Positions 51,134-62,509 of a DNA stretch of 64,000 nt are shown piece after piece. This stretch comes from Candidatus Pacearchaeota archaeon (GTDB lineage: Archaea; Nanobdellota; Nanobdellia; UBA10117; JABICX01), in assembly GCA_017608025.1 (NCBI GenBank), contig JAFCGM010000003.1, positions 1-64,000 of the forward strand. The letters run 5' to 3'. A program made the translations under genes and the position numbers. The notes beneath the pieces were generated by a model. That model saw only the letters and a program-made list of their open reading frames with translations, was not told the origin of the DNA and made no database searches. Each line of letters begins with the position of its first letter. The first letter of the stretch is position 1.

Positions 51134-51483
51134 TTTTTATTTAGATTGTTTTTTCTTTTCTTAAGCAAAGCAAATCTTTTTTTAAATATTCTGTGCGCCT
51201 TATTTTTTTCTTCATTCCTAATAAGAAATTTTTCAATTTTCTTTATTAATTTCTGAACTGCTTTGTTGAACTGCCAGGAATCAGCTTCAACATTTATTTT
51301 GCCAAAATTTGTTTTTGCAAGCAAGTTTAGGGCAGTTTTTCTTCTAAAACCGGTTTTTTTATACTGCTTTACATGCAGTTTTGCATCTTTAAGATATTTT
51401 GCAAATCTATGGTTTGTAAGCTCATATGCAAAATACTTCCTGTCTTCCTCACCTAATTCCTCTCCAGAAAAATTCAACTTCAA
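51130..51483 (-). CDS. Hypothetical basic protein, 117 aa
   Basis: Not firmly recognised. Charged, with a strand-strand-helix look (AKLHVKQYKKTGFRRKTALN, KINVEADSWQFNKAVQKLIK) reminiscent of ribosome hibernation factors of the S30AE fold; this resemblance is weak. Strongly basic C-terminus. Convergent with the small membrane protein gene. Confidence 0.5.
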   Translation of the reverse strand: MKLNFSGEELGEEDRKYFAYELTNHRFAKYLKDAKLHVKQYKKTGFRRKTALNLLAKTNFGKINVEADSWQFNKAVQKLIKKIEKFLIRNEEKNKAHRIFKKRFALLKKRKNNLNKN

Positions 51484-51603
51484 AATGACATCACCAATAA
51501 TAATATACGCATAAATAATATATAAAAATTGTTAAAATAAAGAAATTAAAAAGAAGAGATTATTCTGCTGTTTTTCCTTAGACATTTCTTCTTTACGCGT
51601 GTC

Positions 51604-51948
51604 TCAGATTTTTTTCTCTTCATTGTTTTTTGCTTCTCTTTTTTCGTTTCTGGTTTCAGCCTTTTCAACAATCTTATTAAGAACAATGTCAAATGTTGAA
51701 ACTCTGATATTTTTTCCTTCCTTGTTGTTGAACTCTTCAGAGCCAATTTCCATGTTCTCTATTGCAACCTGGTCTTTCAGAAAGCGGCTTCTTACAACTT
51801 CAGCCACATCAACAGCTTTGCTGATGAACTTTCCTCGCGACCGAATAATAACCTTGTCTGCGTTTTTAGCTGTAAACTGCATTACAACTGCTGTGACATA
51901 ATTCATAAAAGGCTTTCCACCAATGTATATTGCGTAGTCTTCTGCCAT
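51604..51948 (-). CDS. albA: DNA/RNA-binding protein Alba
   Basis: 114 aa. IYIGGKPFMNYVTAVVMQFT, VIIRSRGKFISKAVDVAEVV and RFLKDQVAIENMEIGSEEF are standard Alba sequence. Residue K near the N-terminal GGKPFMNYV is the DNA-binding lysine. A charged 20-residue tail follows the fold. GGAGGAG about 7 bp before the ATG is a strong ribosome site, so high expression is expected. Confidence 0.95.
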   Translation of the reverse strand: MAEDYAIYIGGKPFMNYVTAVVMQFTAKNADKVIIRSRGKFISKAVDVAEVVRSRFLKDQVAIENMEIGSEEFNNKEGKNIRVSTFDIVLNKIVEKAETRNEKREAKNNEEKKI

Positions 51949-52008
51949 TGTAATCTCCTCCTCACTTTTGTGAGAACATTATTGTTTTCTGTGAATGCTT
52001 TTAAAAGC

Positions 52009-52200
52009 CTATTTCTGTGATTGCTTGAATTTTTTTGTTATGTATCCTGCAATAACATTCCTAAACTTTTTTGAAGCAACTTCTGCAACTTCGTTGAGTT
52101 TCTTCTTGTTTTTTTCAAAACTAGATGTAAATATTCCGGGATTTTTTTTCATAATTTCCTTTGCAATCCTCTTTGTTGCCTGTGTTCGTATTCGTCCCAT
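52009..52200 (-). CDS. rps17e: Ribosomal protein eS17
   Basis: 63 aa. GRIRTQATKRIAKEIMKKNP, FEKNKKKLNEVAEVASKKFR and NVIAGYITKKFKQ match archaeal eS17, a small-subunit protein. It precedes Alba on the same strand with 60 bp between them. Confidence 0.93.
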   Translation of the reverse strand: MGRIRTQATKRIAKEIMKKNPGIFTSSFEKNKKKLNEVAEVASKKFRNVIAGYITKKFKQSQK

Positions 52201-52249
52201 AGTAAATCAATTTAATGTATTATTAACTAAAATAAGAGGTTTAAAAAGG

Positions 52250-52334
52250 TTACTTTTTGTAACAGATTTCATATATGTCTAGATTTTTCAGATCGTGCTC
52301 TGCCTTTTTCAAAAAAAGGCAAGTTGCCAAAAAC
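52250..52334 (-). repeat. Displaced C-terminal tail of the Obg-type GTPase gene with hairpin element copy 6
   Basis: 52250-52291 encodes LKNLDIYEICYKK and a stop on the minus strand, the same 13 residues that end the GTPase gene at 52505. Nine of the 13 codons differ, every one silently. The residues before also correspond (EHD against DHE). Immediately before it (52299-52334) is the 36-bp hairpin element that also abuts the displaced tRNA-Lys tail, with one mismatch. Confidence 0.85.
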
Positions 52335-52504
52335 GTCTCTTTATGCTCGACAATTACTTTTTGTTTTTGAAGTAAAAATTGCGTATAACATCGGAATTTA
52401 ACGAAGTCACTGAAGTCAAGGTTGGGGCGAAACGAAATGAAGCTGTAAAATTTTCCTAATAAGCTTTCCATTTTTGAAGAAGAATAAAGAAGAGAGATTT
52501 TTGC
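52335..52504. other. Spacer between the GTPase gene and its displaced tail
   Basis: About 170 bp without a convincing gene. A frame on the minus strand runs from an ATG at 52471 through the element into the displaced tail. It has no recognisable protein features and is better explained as inserted DNA. GCTCGACAATTA beside the element recalls GTTCGACAATTT at the tRNA-Lys site (about 27966). Confidence 0.5.
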
Positions 52505-53704
52505 TTATTTTTTATAGCAAATCTCATAGATATCCAAATTTTTTAGCTCGTGATCTTTGCCTACTGCTTTCTTTGTCCTGACATTTATTGCCTTTATGAA
52601 ATTGTCGCCAAAATCTGAGTGCAGTTTGTATGCAAAGTCCAACGCAGTTGAATTTGGCGGCATTAAAAAGCAGTCTGGAAGAACTCTTCCTTGTTGGTCT
52701 TCTAGTTTTGAAACCCCTCCAGGGAAAACTGCAATGTATTTTAGTTTTTCAAACACAGCAGCATTTAAAATTGTCTGGACACCAGTACTGCCATATTTTG
52801 ACAATATATTTTTTCTTACAAAATCTAAGGCGTTTTTCTGCTTTTCATTAATATCTGAATTTGATTTAATTTCAAAATCCTTGTCTCCTGGAATATAATG
52901 TATAAATCCTTTTTTTGCTGCTTCTCTTAAAGCAAGTTCTGATTCTGCTGAGCAGCCAATAACCAAATAGTTTGGAAATTCCTTTTTTATTTTCCTTATG
53001 TTATTTTCTGCTTCTAGCAAATCAATTTTGTTTGCAGCAATTATCATTGGCTTTGTCATTTTACGAAGCTCGGTTGCAAGAATTTTCAAGTCTTTTTCTT
53101 CCCATTTGTCAAAATTCTCAAAACTAAGTTTTGTGCTTTTAACTGCCTTTTTCACCATATCATCATTAACCCCAAGTCCAGAGAACTGGCTAGATATTGC
53201 TTTAACTGGGTCTAAATGTTCCATTTTTGCCTTCCTTGCAAACTTAACCCAACCCTTATTCATTATACTAAGATACCACATATCCAGTTCATTTTCAAGA
53301 AACCTTACATCATCAAGAGGATTGTGAGTTCCTGGTTTTACTGGTTCTCCCTTATCATTTGTTGCTCCTGCTGCATCAATCACATGAATTAAGCAGTCTG
53401 CTTGCCTTAAATCATCTAAAAACTGGTTTCCAAGACCTTTTCCTTCATGTGCTCCAGGAACAAGACCTGCAACATCAATTAACTGAAAAGGCACAAATCG
53501 AAAATTTCCAAGGACAAATCCTTCTCTTGGATTGGAAATTTTTCCAAATTCTCGAGCAACATCAGAAACTTTTACATAAGCAACTCCAGAATTAGGCTTG
53601 ATTGTAGCAAAAGGATAATTAGCTATTTCAACTTCTGCAAGAGTTGCTGCCTTGAAAAAAGTTGATTTTCCTACATTTGCCTTTCCTACAACGCCAATTA
53701 GCAT
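52505..53704 (-). CDS. Obg/YchF-type GTPase (Ygr210-like)
   Basis: 399 aa. G1 GKANVGKST, the switch region NYPFATIKPN, G3 DVAGLVPGAHEGKGLGNQFL and G4 NKID identify an Obg-family TRAFAC GTPase. A helical insertion (about 155-220) and a C-terminal TGS-like domain (GRVLPDCFLMPPNSTALDFA, YKLHSDFGDNFIKAINVRTK) give the archaeal/eukaryotic Ygr210 layout. It probably acts on ribosomes. Its 3' end is duplicated downstream at 52250. Confidence 0.92.
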   Translation of the reverse strand: MLIGVVGKANVGKSTFFKAATLAEVEIANYPFATIKPNSGVAYVKVSDVAREFGKISNPREGFVLGNFRFVPFQLIDVAGLVPGAHEGKGLGNQFLDDLRQADCLIHVIDAAGATNDKGEPVKPGTHNPLDDVRFLENELDMWYLSIMNKGWVKFARKAKMEHLDPVKAISSQFSGLGVNDDMVKKAVKSTKLSFENFDKWEEKDLKILATELRKMTKPMIIAANKIDLLEAENNIRKIKKEFPNYLVIGCSAESELALREAAKKGFIHYIPGDKDFEIKSNSDINEKQKNALDFVRKNILSKYGSTGVQTILNAAVFEKLKYIAVFPGGVSKLEDQQGRVLPDCFLMPPNSTALDFAYKLHSDFGDNFIKAINVRTKKAVGKDHELKNLDIYEICYKK

Positions 53705-53745
53705 AAAGGAAAGTTAAAATTAAGACTTTTAAGAGTTTTGATGAG

Positions 53746-54225
53746 CTAGCGGTGGACTTTTGGGAACAACTTAAAGCCCAAAAACCTTAAAGAAATATTA
53801 GACCATATCTTTTTTGGAGAGAATTTTGTTTTATCAAGCCCAAGTTTTAATTTGTGATTTATTTTCTTAAAAGTGTCGTGGTCAAAACGAGCGAATTCAA
53901 TCAAAAAGTCAAAAAATCCGTGATATACAAAGCCTATTGCAACAAAAAAAGCCAGATTGCTGCAAACCCCTTCTGTTAATCTATAAATTGTAAATAAAAA
54001 AAGCCAGAACCAAACTGTGTGAAGAATGTTGAAAACATGCTGCCTTTCCTTTATATACCATTTGTAAGCCTTGGCAAGACTAGCTGAATGGAATTTAATA
54101 GCATAATAAATGTAATGGTCAAAATCTATTAAAACTGAACAAGTTGCTGCTACAAAAAACCATTTGTTAAATGCTGCTGCAATGAGCAATGGAATGGAAA
54201 GAAGCATATGATGGCGGATGTGCAT
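53746..54225 (-). CDS. Membrane protein of the YdjM/DUF457-like metal-binding type
   Basis: 159 aa with about four membrane helices. Histidines and aspartates are placed as in this family: RHHMLLSIP at the start, LIDFDHYIYY, QHVFNILHTVWFW and FVYHGFFDFLIE. Members are thought to be membrane-bound metal-dependent hydrolases, without proven substrate. Single gene, divergent from ABCE1. Confidence 0.65.
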   Translation of the reverse strand: MHIRHHMLLSIPLLIAAAFNKWFFVAATCSVLIDFDHYIYYAIKFHSASLAKAYKWYIKERQHVFNILHTVWFWLFLFTIYRLTEGVCSNLAFFVAIGFVYHGFFDFLIEFARFDHDTFKKINHKLKLGLDKTKFSPKKIWSNISLRFLGFKLFPKVHR

Positions 54226-54326
54226 AAAATATAGAATATAGTAATACTTTTTAACTATTGTGCTTAATTATCTCTAGAGAAAAAAACGCTAATGCAAGCA
54301 TTGGGCGTGAACTTCGTCCACTTCTA

Positions 54327-54465
54327 GCGAAAGAAAGAAAACTAAAATGGTAAGGATAGCAATAATTGACAAGGAGAAGTTCAACAGCCTTTCTTTAAAA
54401 AAGAAACGCTGGCGAAAGAAAGAAAACTAAAATGGTAAGGATAGCAATAATTGACAAGGAGAAGT
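54327..54465 (+). repeat. 54-bp direct duplication of the ABCE1 5' end around a hairpin
   Basis: 54327-54380 and 54412-54465 are identical 54-bp copies covering 20 bases before the gene and its first 34 coding bases. The 31-bp spacer 54381-54411 contains CAGC-C-TTTCTTT-AAA-AAAGAAA-C-GCTG. The upstream copy opens a 27-codon frame (ATG 54347) starting MVRIAIIDKEKFNS and stopping at 54428-54430, one base before the real start. Confidence 0.9.
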
Positions 54466-56201
54466 GCAATTCAAAGAAATGCAATCAGGAGTGCATTAAG
54501 TACTGTCCAGTCAATCGAACAGGAAAAGAATGCATTGTGCTAGACAGCAACAATAAGAAAGCAAAAATAGAAGAGGTTCTTTGCACCGGATGCGGAATTT
54601 GCGTAAAGAGGTGCCCTTTTGATGCTATATCAATAATCAATCTTCCTGAAGTTCTTAAAAAAGACCCTCTTTTTCGTTACGGACCAAATTCTTTTGAGCT
54701 TTTTCGGCTTCCAATTCCAAAAAAAGGAAAAGTTGTTGGAATTCTTGGGGCAAATGGAATTGGAAAATCAACTGCACTTGAAATTCTTTCAAATTTAATT
54801 AAAATCAATTTTGGAAATTTTGAAAAAGAAACCAAAGAAGAAGATATAATAAGATATTTTCGCGGCTCTGAGCTTCAGGATTATTTCAAAAAATTGTTTG
54901 AAAATAATACAAAAGTTTCCTACAAGCCGCAATATATTGACTTAATTCCAAAAAAATTCAAGGAAACAGCAGAAGAGCTTCTTCTGAAAAACTCAACAAA
55001 AAAAGAAGTTAAGGAAGTTTCTGAAAAATTTGGATTTAAGCATATTTTATCTAGAAAACTTGAACAGCTTTCTGGAGGGGAGTTGCAGAAGATTGCAATT
55101 GCTGCAACAGCAATGAAAGATGCAGACATTTATTTTTTTGATGAACCGAGCTCTTTTCTAGATATAAAAGAAAGAATCAAGATTGCAAAAATAATAAATG
55201 AGTTAGCTGAGAAAGGAAAAGCTGTTGTCATTATAGAACATGACTTAATAATTTTAGATTACTTGTCTGAGATTATTCACATTCTTTTTGGTAAAAAATC
55301 GTGCTATGGTGTTGTATCGCATCCTCTGTCTTCAAAAAACGGCATAAACACTTATCTTGACGGATTTTTAAAAGATGAGAATATTCGGTTTCGGGATGAG
55401 AAAATATCATTTAGGCACAGCTCTTCAGAAAAAAAAATTGGGATTAATATTATTGCAAAATGGCCTGAAATTGAAAAGAAATTAAGTTCATTTAAATTAA
55501 CTGCTGAGGGCTCTGAGATATATGAAAAAGAAATTGTCGGAGTAATTGGTGCAAATGGCATTGGAAAGACAACTCTACTGAAGATAATTGCAGGACAGCT
55601 CAAAGCAGATAAAGGCAAGGTTCCAGGAAAGCTTAAAATTTCATACAAAGAGCAGTATATTTCTCCGCAGAAAAACAAAACTGTCAGAGAAGTATTATCA
55701 AAAGTCAACAAGAATTACCTTAGTCAGAAAAATAAGATTGAGATTCTGGCACCGCTTGAAATTGAATCTTTGTTTGAGAAAAAGCTTGAAAAAATTTCTG
55801 GTGGGGAATTGCAAAGGGTTGCAATTGCAGTTTGCTTGCTTCAGGATGCTGACTTGTATCTTCTTGATGAACCTTCTAATTATCTTGATATTGAGCAAAG
55901 ACTGCGTGCAAGTCGGGCAATTCATAGAGTCATAAAAAACAAAGAAGCTGCAGGAATTGTAATTGACCATGATTTGCTTTTTATAAATTACTTATCTGAC
56001 AGAATTTTGAGTTTTGATGGTGAGCCTGCAGTAACTGGCAGGGCAAAGAAAATTGCAAACATAAAAGATGGAATGAATTCCTTTCTTAAGGAGCTCAATA
56101 TTACATTGAGAAATGACGAGCATTCTAAAAGGCCGAGAGTAAATAAAATCAACAGCCAAAAAGATAAAGAGCAAAGGAAAAAAGGAATATATTATGCTTA
56201 G
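54432..56201 (+). CDS. Ribosome recycling ATPase ABCE1 (RLI)
   Basis: 589 aa. Splits ribosomes after termination together with aRF1 and Pelota. Two N-terminal [4Fe-4S] clusters (CNSKKCNQECIKYCP and CTGCGICVKRCP), NBD1 with Walker A GANGIGKST and signature LSGGELQ, the hinge, NBD2 with GANGIGKTT and ISGGELQR, and Walker B residues YFFDEPSS and YLLDEPSN. The start at 54432 is the second of two identical ATG contexts; only this one opens the full frame. Confidence 0.96.
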   Translation: MVRIAIIDKEKCNSKKCNQECIKYCPVNRTGKECIVLDSNNKKAKIEEVLCTGCGICVKRCPFDAISIINLPEVLKKDPLFRYGPNSFELFRLPIPKKGKVVGILGANGIGKSTALEILSNLIKINFGNFEKETKEEDIIRYFRGSELQDYFKKLFENNTKVSYKPQYIDLIPKKFKETAEELLLKNSTKKEVKEVSEKFGFKHILSRKLEQLSGGELQKIAIAATAMKDADIYFFDEPSSFLDIKERIKIAKIINELAEKGKAVVIIEHDLIILDYLSEIIHILFGKKSCYGVVSHPLSSKNGINTYLDGFLKDENIRFRDEKISFRHSSSEKKIGINIIAKWPEIEKKLSSFKLTAEGSEIYEKEIVGVIGANGIGKTTLLKIIAGQLKADKGKVPGKLKISYKEQYISPQKNKTVREVLSKVNKNYLSQKNKIEILAPLEIESLFEKKLEKISGGELQRVAIAVCLLQDADLYLLDEPSNYLDIEQRLRASRAIHRVIKNKEAAGIVIDHDLLFINYLSDRILSFDGEPAVTGRAKKIANIKDGMNSFLKELNITLRNDEHSKRPRVNKINSQKDKEQRKKGIYYA

Positions 56202-56215
56202 TAAAACACAATTGA

Positions 56216-56713
56216 TTATTCAGATTTTTCTTCAGTAGGCTTTACTTTTTCCTGATTTTTTTCTGGAGCCTTGGATTCTGCAACTTCTTGTGGTTTAGCT
56301 TCAGATTCAGAAGATTGCTCTGGCTTTTGCTCAAGTCCTAATGCTTTTGCAATTGAATCTTTTCCAGATTTTACAACTTTTAAATTTATCTGGGAAATCT
56401 CAGAATTAATTACTCTTCCGCGAACAGTTTTTCTTTTCTTTTCATATTTTCTTTTAACTTTCTTAAAGCCTTTTCCTTTTGAAAGAATTACTTTTTTTCT
56501 TGAAAATCCATCTAAAAAAGAAACCATTGGAAATCCTGCTTTGTCTGAGCCGCCAGTTATTTGAAGCTCATAGCCATTAAGATTGAAGAGCTCGCCCTTA
56601 ACTTTATCTCTGATTTTCTTGTTTAAAAGATTGTCTGCGTCAGGGCTTTTTACTTCAAGCTTATATGTTTTCTTACTTGTTTTGTCACTTATGTTTATTT
56701 TGAAATCAACCAT
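56216..56713 (-). CDS. rps6e: Ribosomal protein eS6
   Basis: 165 aa. GYELQITGGSDKAGFPMVSF, GKGFKKVKRKYEKKRKTVRG and NSEISQINLKVVKSGKDSIA are eS6 signatures. The last 40 residues (EQSSESEAKPQEVAESKAPE and onward) are an acidic, Glu/Ser/Pro-rich tail not typical of archaeal eS6. It follows uS7 in the same direction with 6 bp between, so it belongs to the RNA polymerase operon here. Confidence 0.93.
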   Translation of the reverse strand: MVDFKINISDKTSKKTYKLEVKSPDADNLLNKKIRDKVKGELFNLNGYELQITGGSDKAGFPMVSFLDGFSRKKVILSKGKGFKKVKRKYEKKRKTVRGRVINSEISQINLKVVKSGKDSIAKALGLEQKPEQSSESEAKPQEVAESKAPEKNQEKVKPTEEKSE

Positions 56714-56719
56714 TTAAAA

Positions 56720-57514
56720 TCACCTTGAAGCAGATGCCTGCCGTTCCAATTCAAATCTCTTGGAAACTGCATTTGAGTGGTTGTCATCCTCATATGCATA
56801 AAGAATTTCCTGAGAAAGGTAAAATGAAATTGGCTTGCTGTCTTTTGCATTTGACTTTTTCTGGTAAGCTCCCTGCGCCATCCATCTCAAAGTCATATCT
56901 ATTCTTTTTTGAGGTGAAAGGTCAACAGCTTTTGGATAGCTTACCCCTCCATATTCAATTGTTGTTATTCCTTCTTTCGGTGATGCTGTGCATATTGCAT
57001 CAACAAAAACCTGCACTGGATTTTTTCCAGTTTTCTTTTCAATAATTTCAAAAGTATCAATTATTTGCTTAGTGATTGTAAGATATTTTCCAGTAAAGCT
57101 TCTAGACATTCTCCAGTGTTTCTTTCCCTTGTGCCCTGAAACCATCAAGTGAAGAATAAGTCGCTCAATAATTGGCTTTTTTGACTTCCAGAACTGCTTT
57201 TTTATGTTTCTTCCAGCAGTGAACGGAACCATAATTGGCTCAATGTTTATGTATTCTTTTAGGGAAATATCTGGAATTACAACAGAACTTAATTCCCATC
57301 TGTCAAAAAGCTTGAAATTATAAATTGGCTTTTTCTTAGATATTTCTTTTTTCTCTTCTTTTTTTGTAGAGAGTTTTTCTTGCTTTGGCTCTTTTTTTGG
57401 AGTTTGTTTCTTAATTTCAGCAGTCTTTGGCTTTTTTTTGCTTTGCTTTTTTTCAGAAACTTCCTTTTTAAGAGCTTCTTCTTTTTTTGCTTTGTTTTCT
57501 GTTTTCTTAGACAT
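56720..57514 (-). CDS. rps7: Ribosomal protein uS7 with long lysine-rich N-terminus
   Basis: 264 aa, against about 190-215 in most archaea. The conserved part starts near residue 65 (YNFKLFDRWE) and has GKKHWRMSRSFTGKYLTITK, GKNPVQVFVDAICTASPKEG and GGVSYPKAVDLSPQKRIDMT, where uS7 binds the 16S 3' major domain. The first 62 residues are almost only Lys, Glu, Thr and Ser. The stop of uS12 lies one base away. Confidence 0.94.
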   Translation of the reverse strand: MSKKTENKAKKEEALKKEVSEKKQSKKKPKTAEIKKQTPKKEPKQEKLSTKKEEKKEISKKKPIYNFKLFDRWELSSVVIPDISLKEYINIEPIMVPFTAGRNIKKQFWKSKKPIIERLILHLMVSGHKGKKHWRMSRSFTGKYLTITKQIIDTFEIIEKKTGKNPVQVFVDAICTASPKEGITTIEYGGVSYPKAVDLSPQKRIDMTLRWMAQGAYQKKSNAKDSKPISFYLSQEILYAYEDDNHSNAVSKRFELERQASASR

Positions 57515-57515
57515 T

Positions 57516-57956
57516 TTATCTTCCTACGGGTTTCTCCTTTCTTCCGGAGCGAATCATTTCAAGAGAACTACCGTTTACTTTTATTACCTGCCACCGAACA
57601 TTCGGGATGTCTCCTTTTGATTTTCCCATATGACCTCCAATTCCAGAAACAAGAACTTGGTCATGCTCGTCAATGAATTTTATTCCGTTTTCTCGCGGAA
57701 CAAAAGCTGTAAGCTGCTTTCCATTTTTGAGAAGCTGAACTCTAACGCACTTACGCATAGCAGAATTAGGCTGCTTAGCTTCAAGCTGACGCTTGTCAAG
57801 AACAATTCCCTTAGCCATTGGAGAGCCTTCTAAAGGGTCTGATTTCTCCTTAAGATGGAATTTTCGTCTAACAAACCACTTGTTGTTATGGCGAAACTTG
57901 TTCCTTCTAGACTTAAGCTTCTTTGCTGCATTTATTCCTCGAGATTTACTTCCCAT
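57516..57956 (-). CDS. rps12: Ribosomal protein uS12
   Basis: 146 aa from ATG 57956. [20 protein letters not shown] opens it, and [20 protein letters not shown] and [20 protein letters not shown] form the decoding-centre loops. A longer frame upstream overlaps the NusA end and is not conserved. Part of the rpoB-to-uS7 operon. Confidence 0.96.
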   Translation of the reverse strand: MGSKSRGINAAKKLKSRRNKFRHNNKWFVRRKFHLKEKSDPLEGSPMAKGIVLDKRQLEAKQPNSAMRKCVRVQLLKNGKQLTAFVPRENGIKFIDEHDQVLVSGIGGHMGKSKGDIPNVRWQVIKVNGSSLEMIRSGRKEKPVGR

Positions 57957-58021
57957 ACTCTTTTCCTTTATTTTTTGCTTTTTTAAACTTTTTGATTGAA
58001 AATTACTGCTTCTTTGAAAAT

Positions 58022-58447
58022 TCAAAGAACTCGAATATCTTTTACTTCCTTGTAAAAATGAGCAACAACTGCCTTAAGGCACTTTAAAAGCTCCTGCTGG
58101 TTTTTCAGTAATATTCTGCGGTCGTTTCTGTTCTTGAATGTAATTTCAACGATTTTTGAGGTGTTTTCCTTTATTTCGATTTTATTTACTTTAAGAGGAA
58201 AAAGGAAATTCTGTATTAGCTCTTCCAGTGAATTTGATTCTTCTATAACTTTTACTTCCTTTTTCAAACTGCTTTTTATCTGCTTTATATTTTTGCCTTG
58301 CTTTCCTATTGCTTTTGGTGCAGAACCTTTTGGAATAACAAAAACAAGATAATTCTCTGCAGGAAAACATTCAATGGGATTAATTGAAGTTATTTTGCTG
58401 AAAAACTGAAGATTTCTTATAGTATTTGTGTCGTATTTTCTTATCAT
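58022..58447 (-). CDS. nusA: NusA-like KH-domain transcription factor
   Basis: 141 aa from ATG 58447, whose ATGA overlaps the eL30 stop. Archaeal NusA has only the two KH domains. The first shows [19 protein letters not shown] with the GxxG loop; the second (about 85-140) is degenerate and has no GxxG. It binds RNA and is assumed to affect elongation or termination. Position between eL30 and uS12 is the standard one. Confidence 0.88.
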   Translation of the reverse strand: MIRKYDTNTIRNLQFFSKITSINPIECFPAENYLVFVIPKGSAPKAIGKQGKNIKQIKSSLKKEVKVIEESNSLEELIQNFLFPLKVNKIEIKENTSKIVEITFKNRNDRRILLKNQQELLKCLKAVVAHFYKEVKDIRVL

Positions 58448-58692
58448 TTTTTGATTCCAAGAATTGAAATTGAAAAAGGCTTTTTGCATAATGCTCCAAG
58501 CTCTTCACTGTTCTGCTTAATTTCTTCTACTTTAATTCCAAAGTCATCTCTTAATCCTATAAATTCTTCCTTATGAACTGAATTGCTAGGAAGAATAACT
58601 TCTTCCAATTTTTCTTTTCTAGCAAGCTTAAGTACATTTTGCTTTCCGAAAACAAGCTTTTCAGTATTTCTTATTTTTTTCTTTAAATCCAT
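58444..58692 (-). CDS. rpl30e: Ribosomal protein eL30
   Basis: 82 aa, a bit shorter than the usual 95-100. KLVFGKQNVLKLARKEKLEE, VILPSNSVHK and ELGALCKKPFSISILGI match the eL30 fold (L7Ae/L30e type), with GxxxxxKLxRKxK-type RNA contacts. It follows rpoA'' with 6 bp between. ATGA coupling to nusA. Confidence 0.9.
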   Translation of the reverse strand: MDLKKKIRNTEKLVFGKQNVLKLARKEKLEEVILPSNSVHKEEFIGLRDDFGIKVEEIKQNSEELGALCKKPFSISILGIKK

Positions 58693-58698
58693 TTTAGA

Positions 58699-62508
<3,810 letters not shown>

Positions 62509-62509
<1 letters not shown>

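Noticed and set aside
52250-52471. A 73-codon minus-strand frame ending in the GTPase-like tail as a real gene
   Set aside because: Only its last 13 to 18 codons resemble protein; the rest runs through the hairpin element and AT-rich spacer. It is better explained as a displaced tail.
16949-54411. Reading all T/C-A/G hairpins simply as transcription terminators
   Set aside because: Some lie upstream of genes (27600, 27763, 54381) or in an intron, the orientation relative to genes varies, and several share sequence beyond the stem and border duplicated gene ends. A terminator role for single copies (41984, 50393) remains possible.
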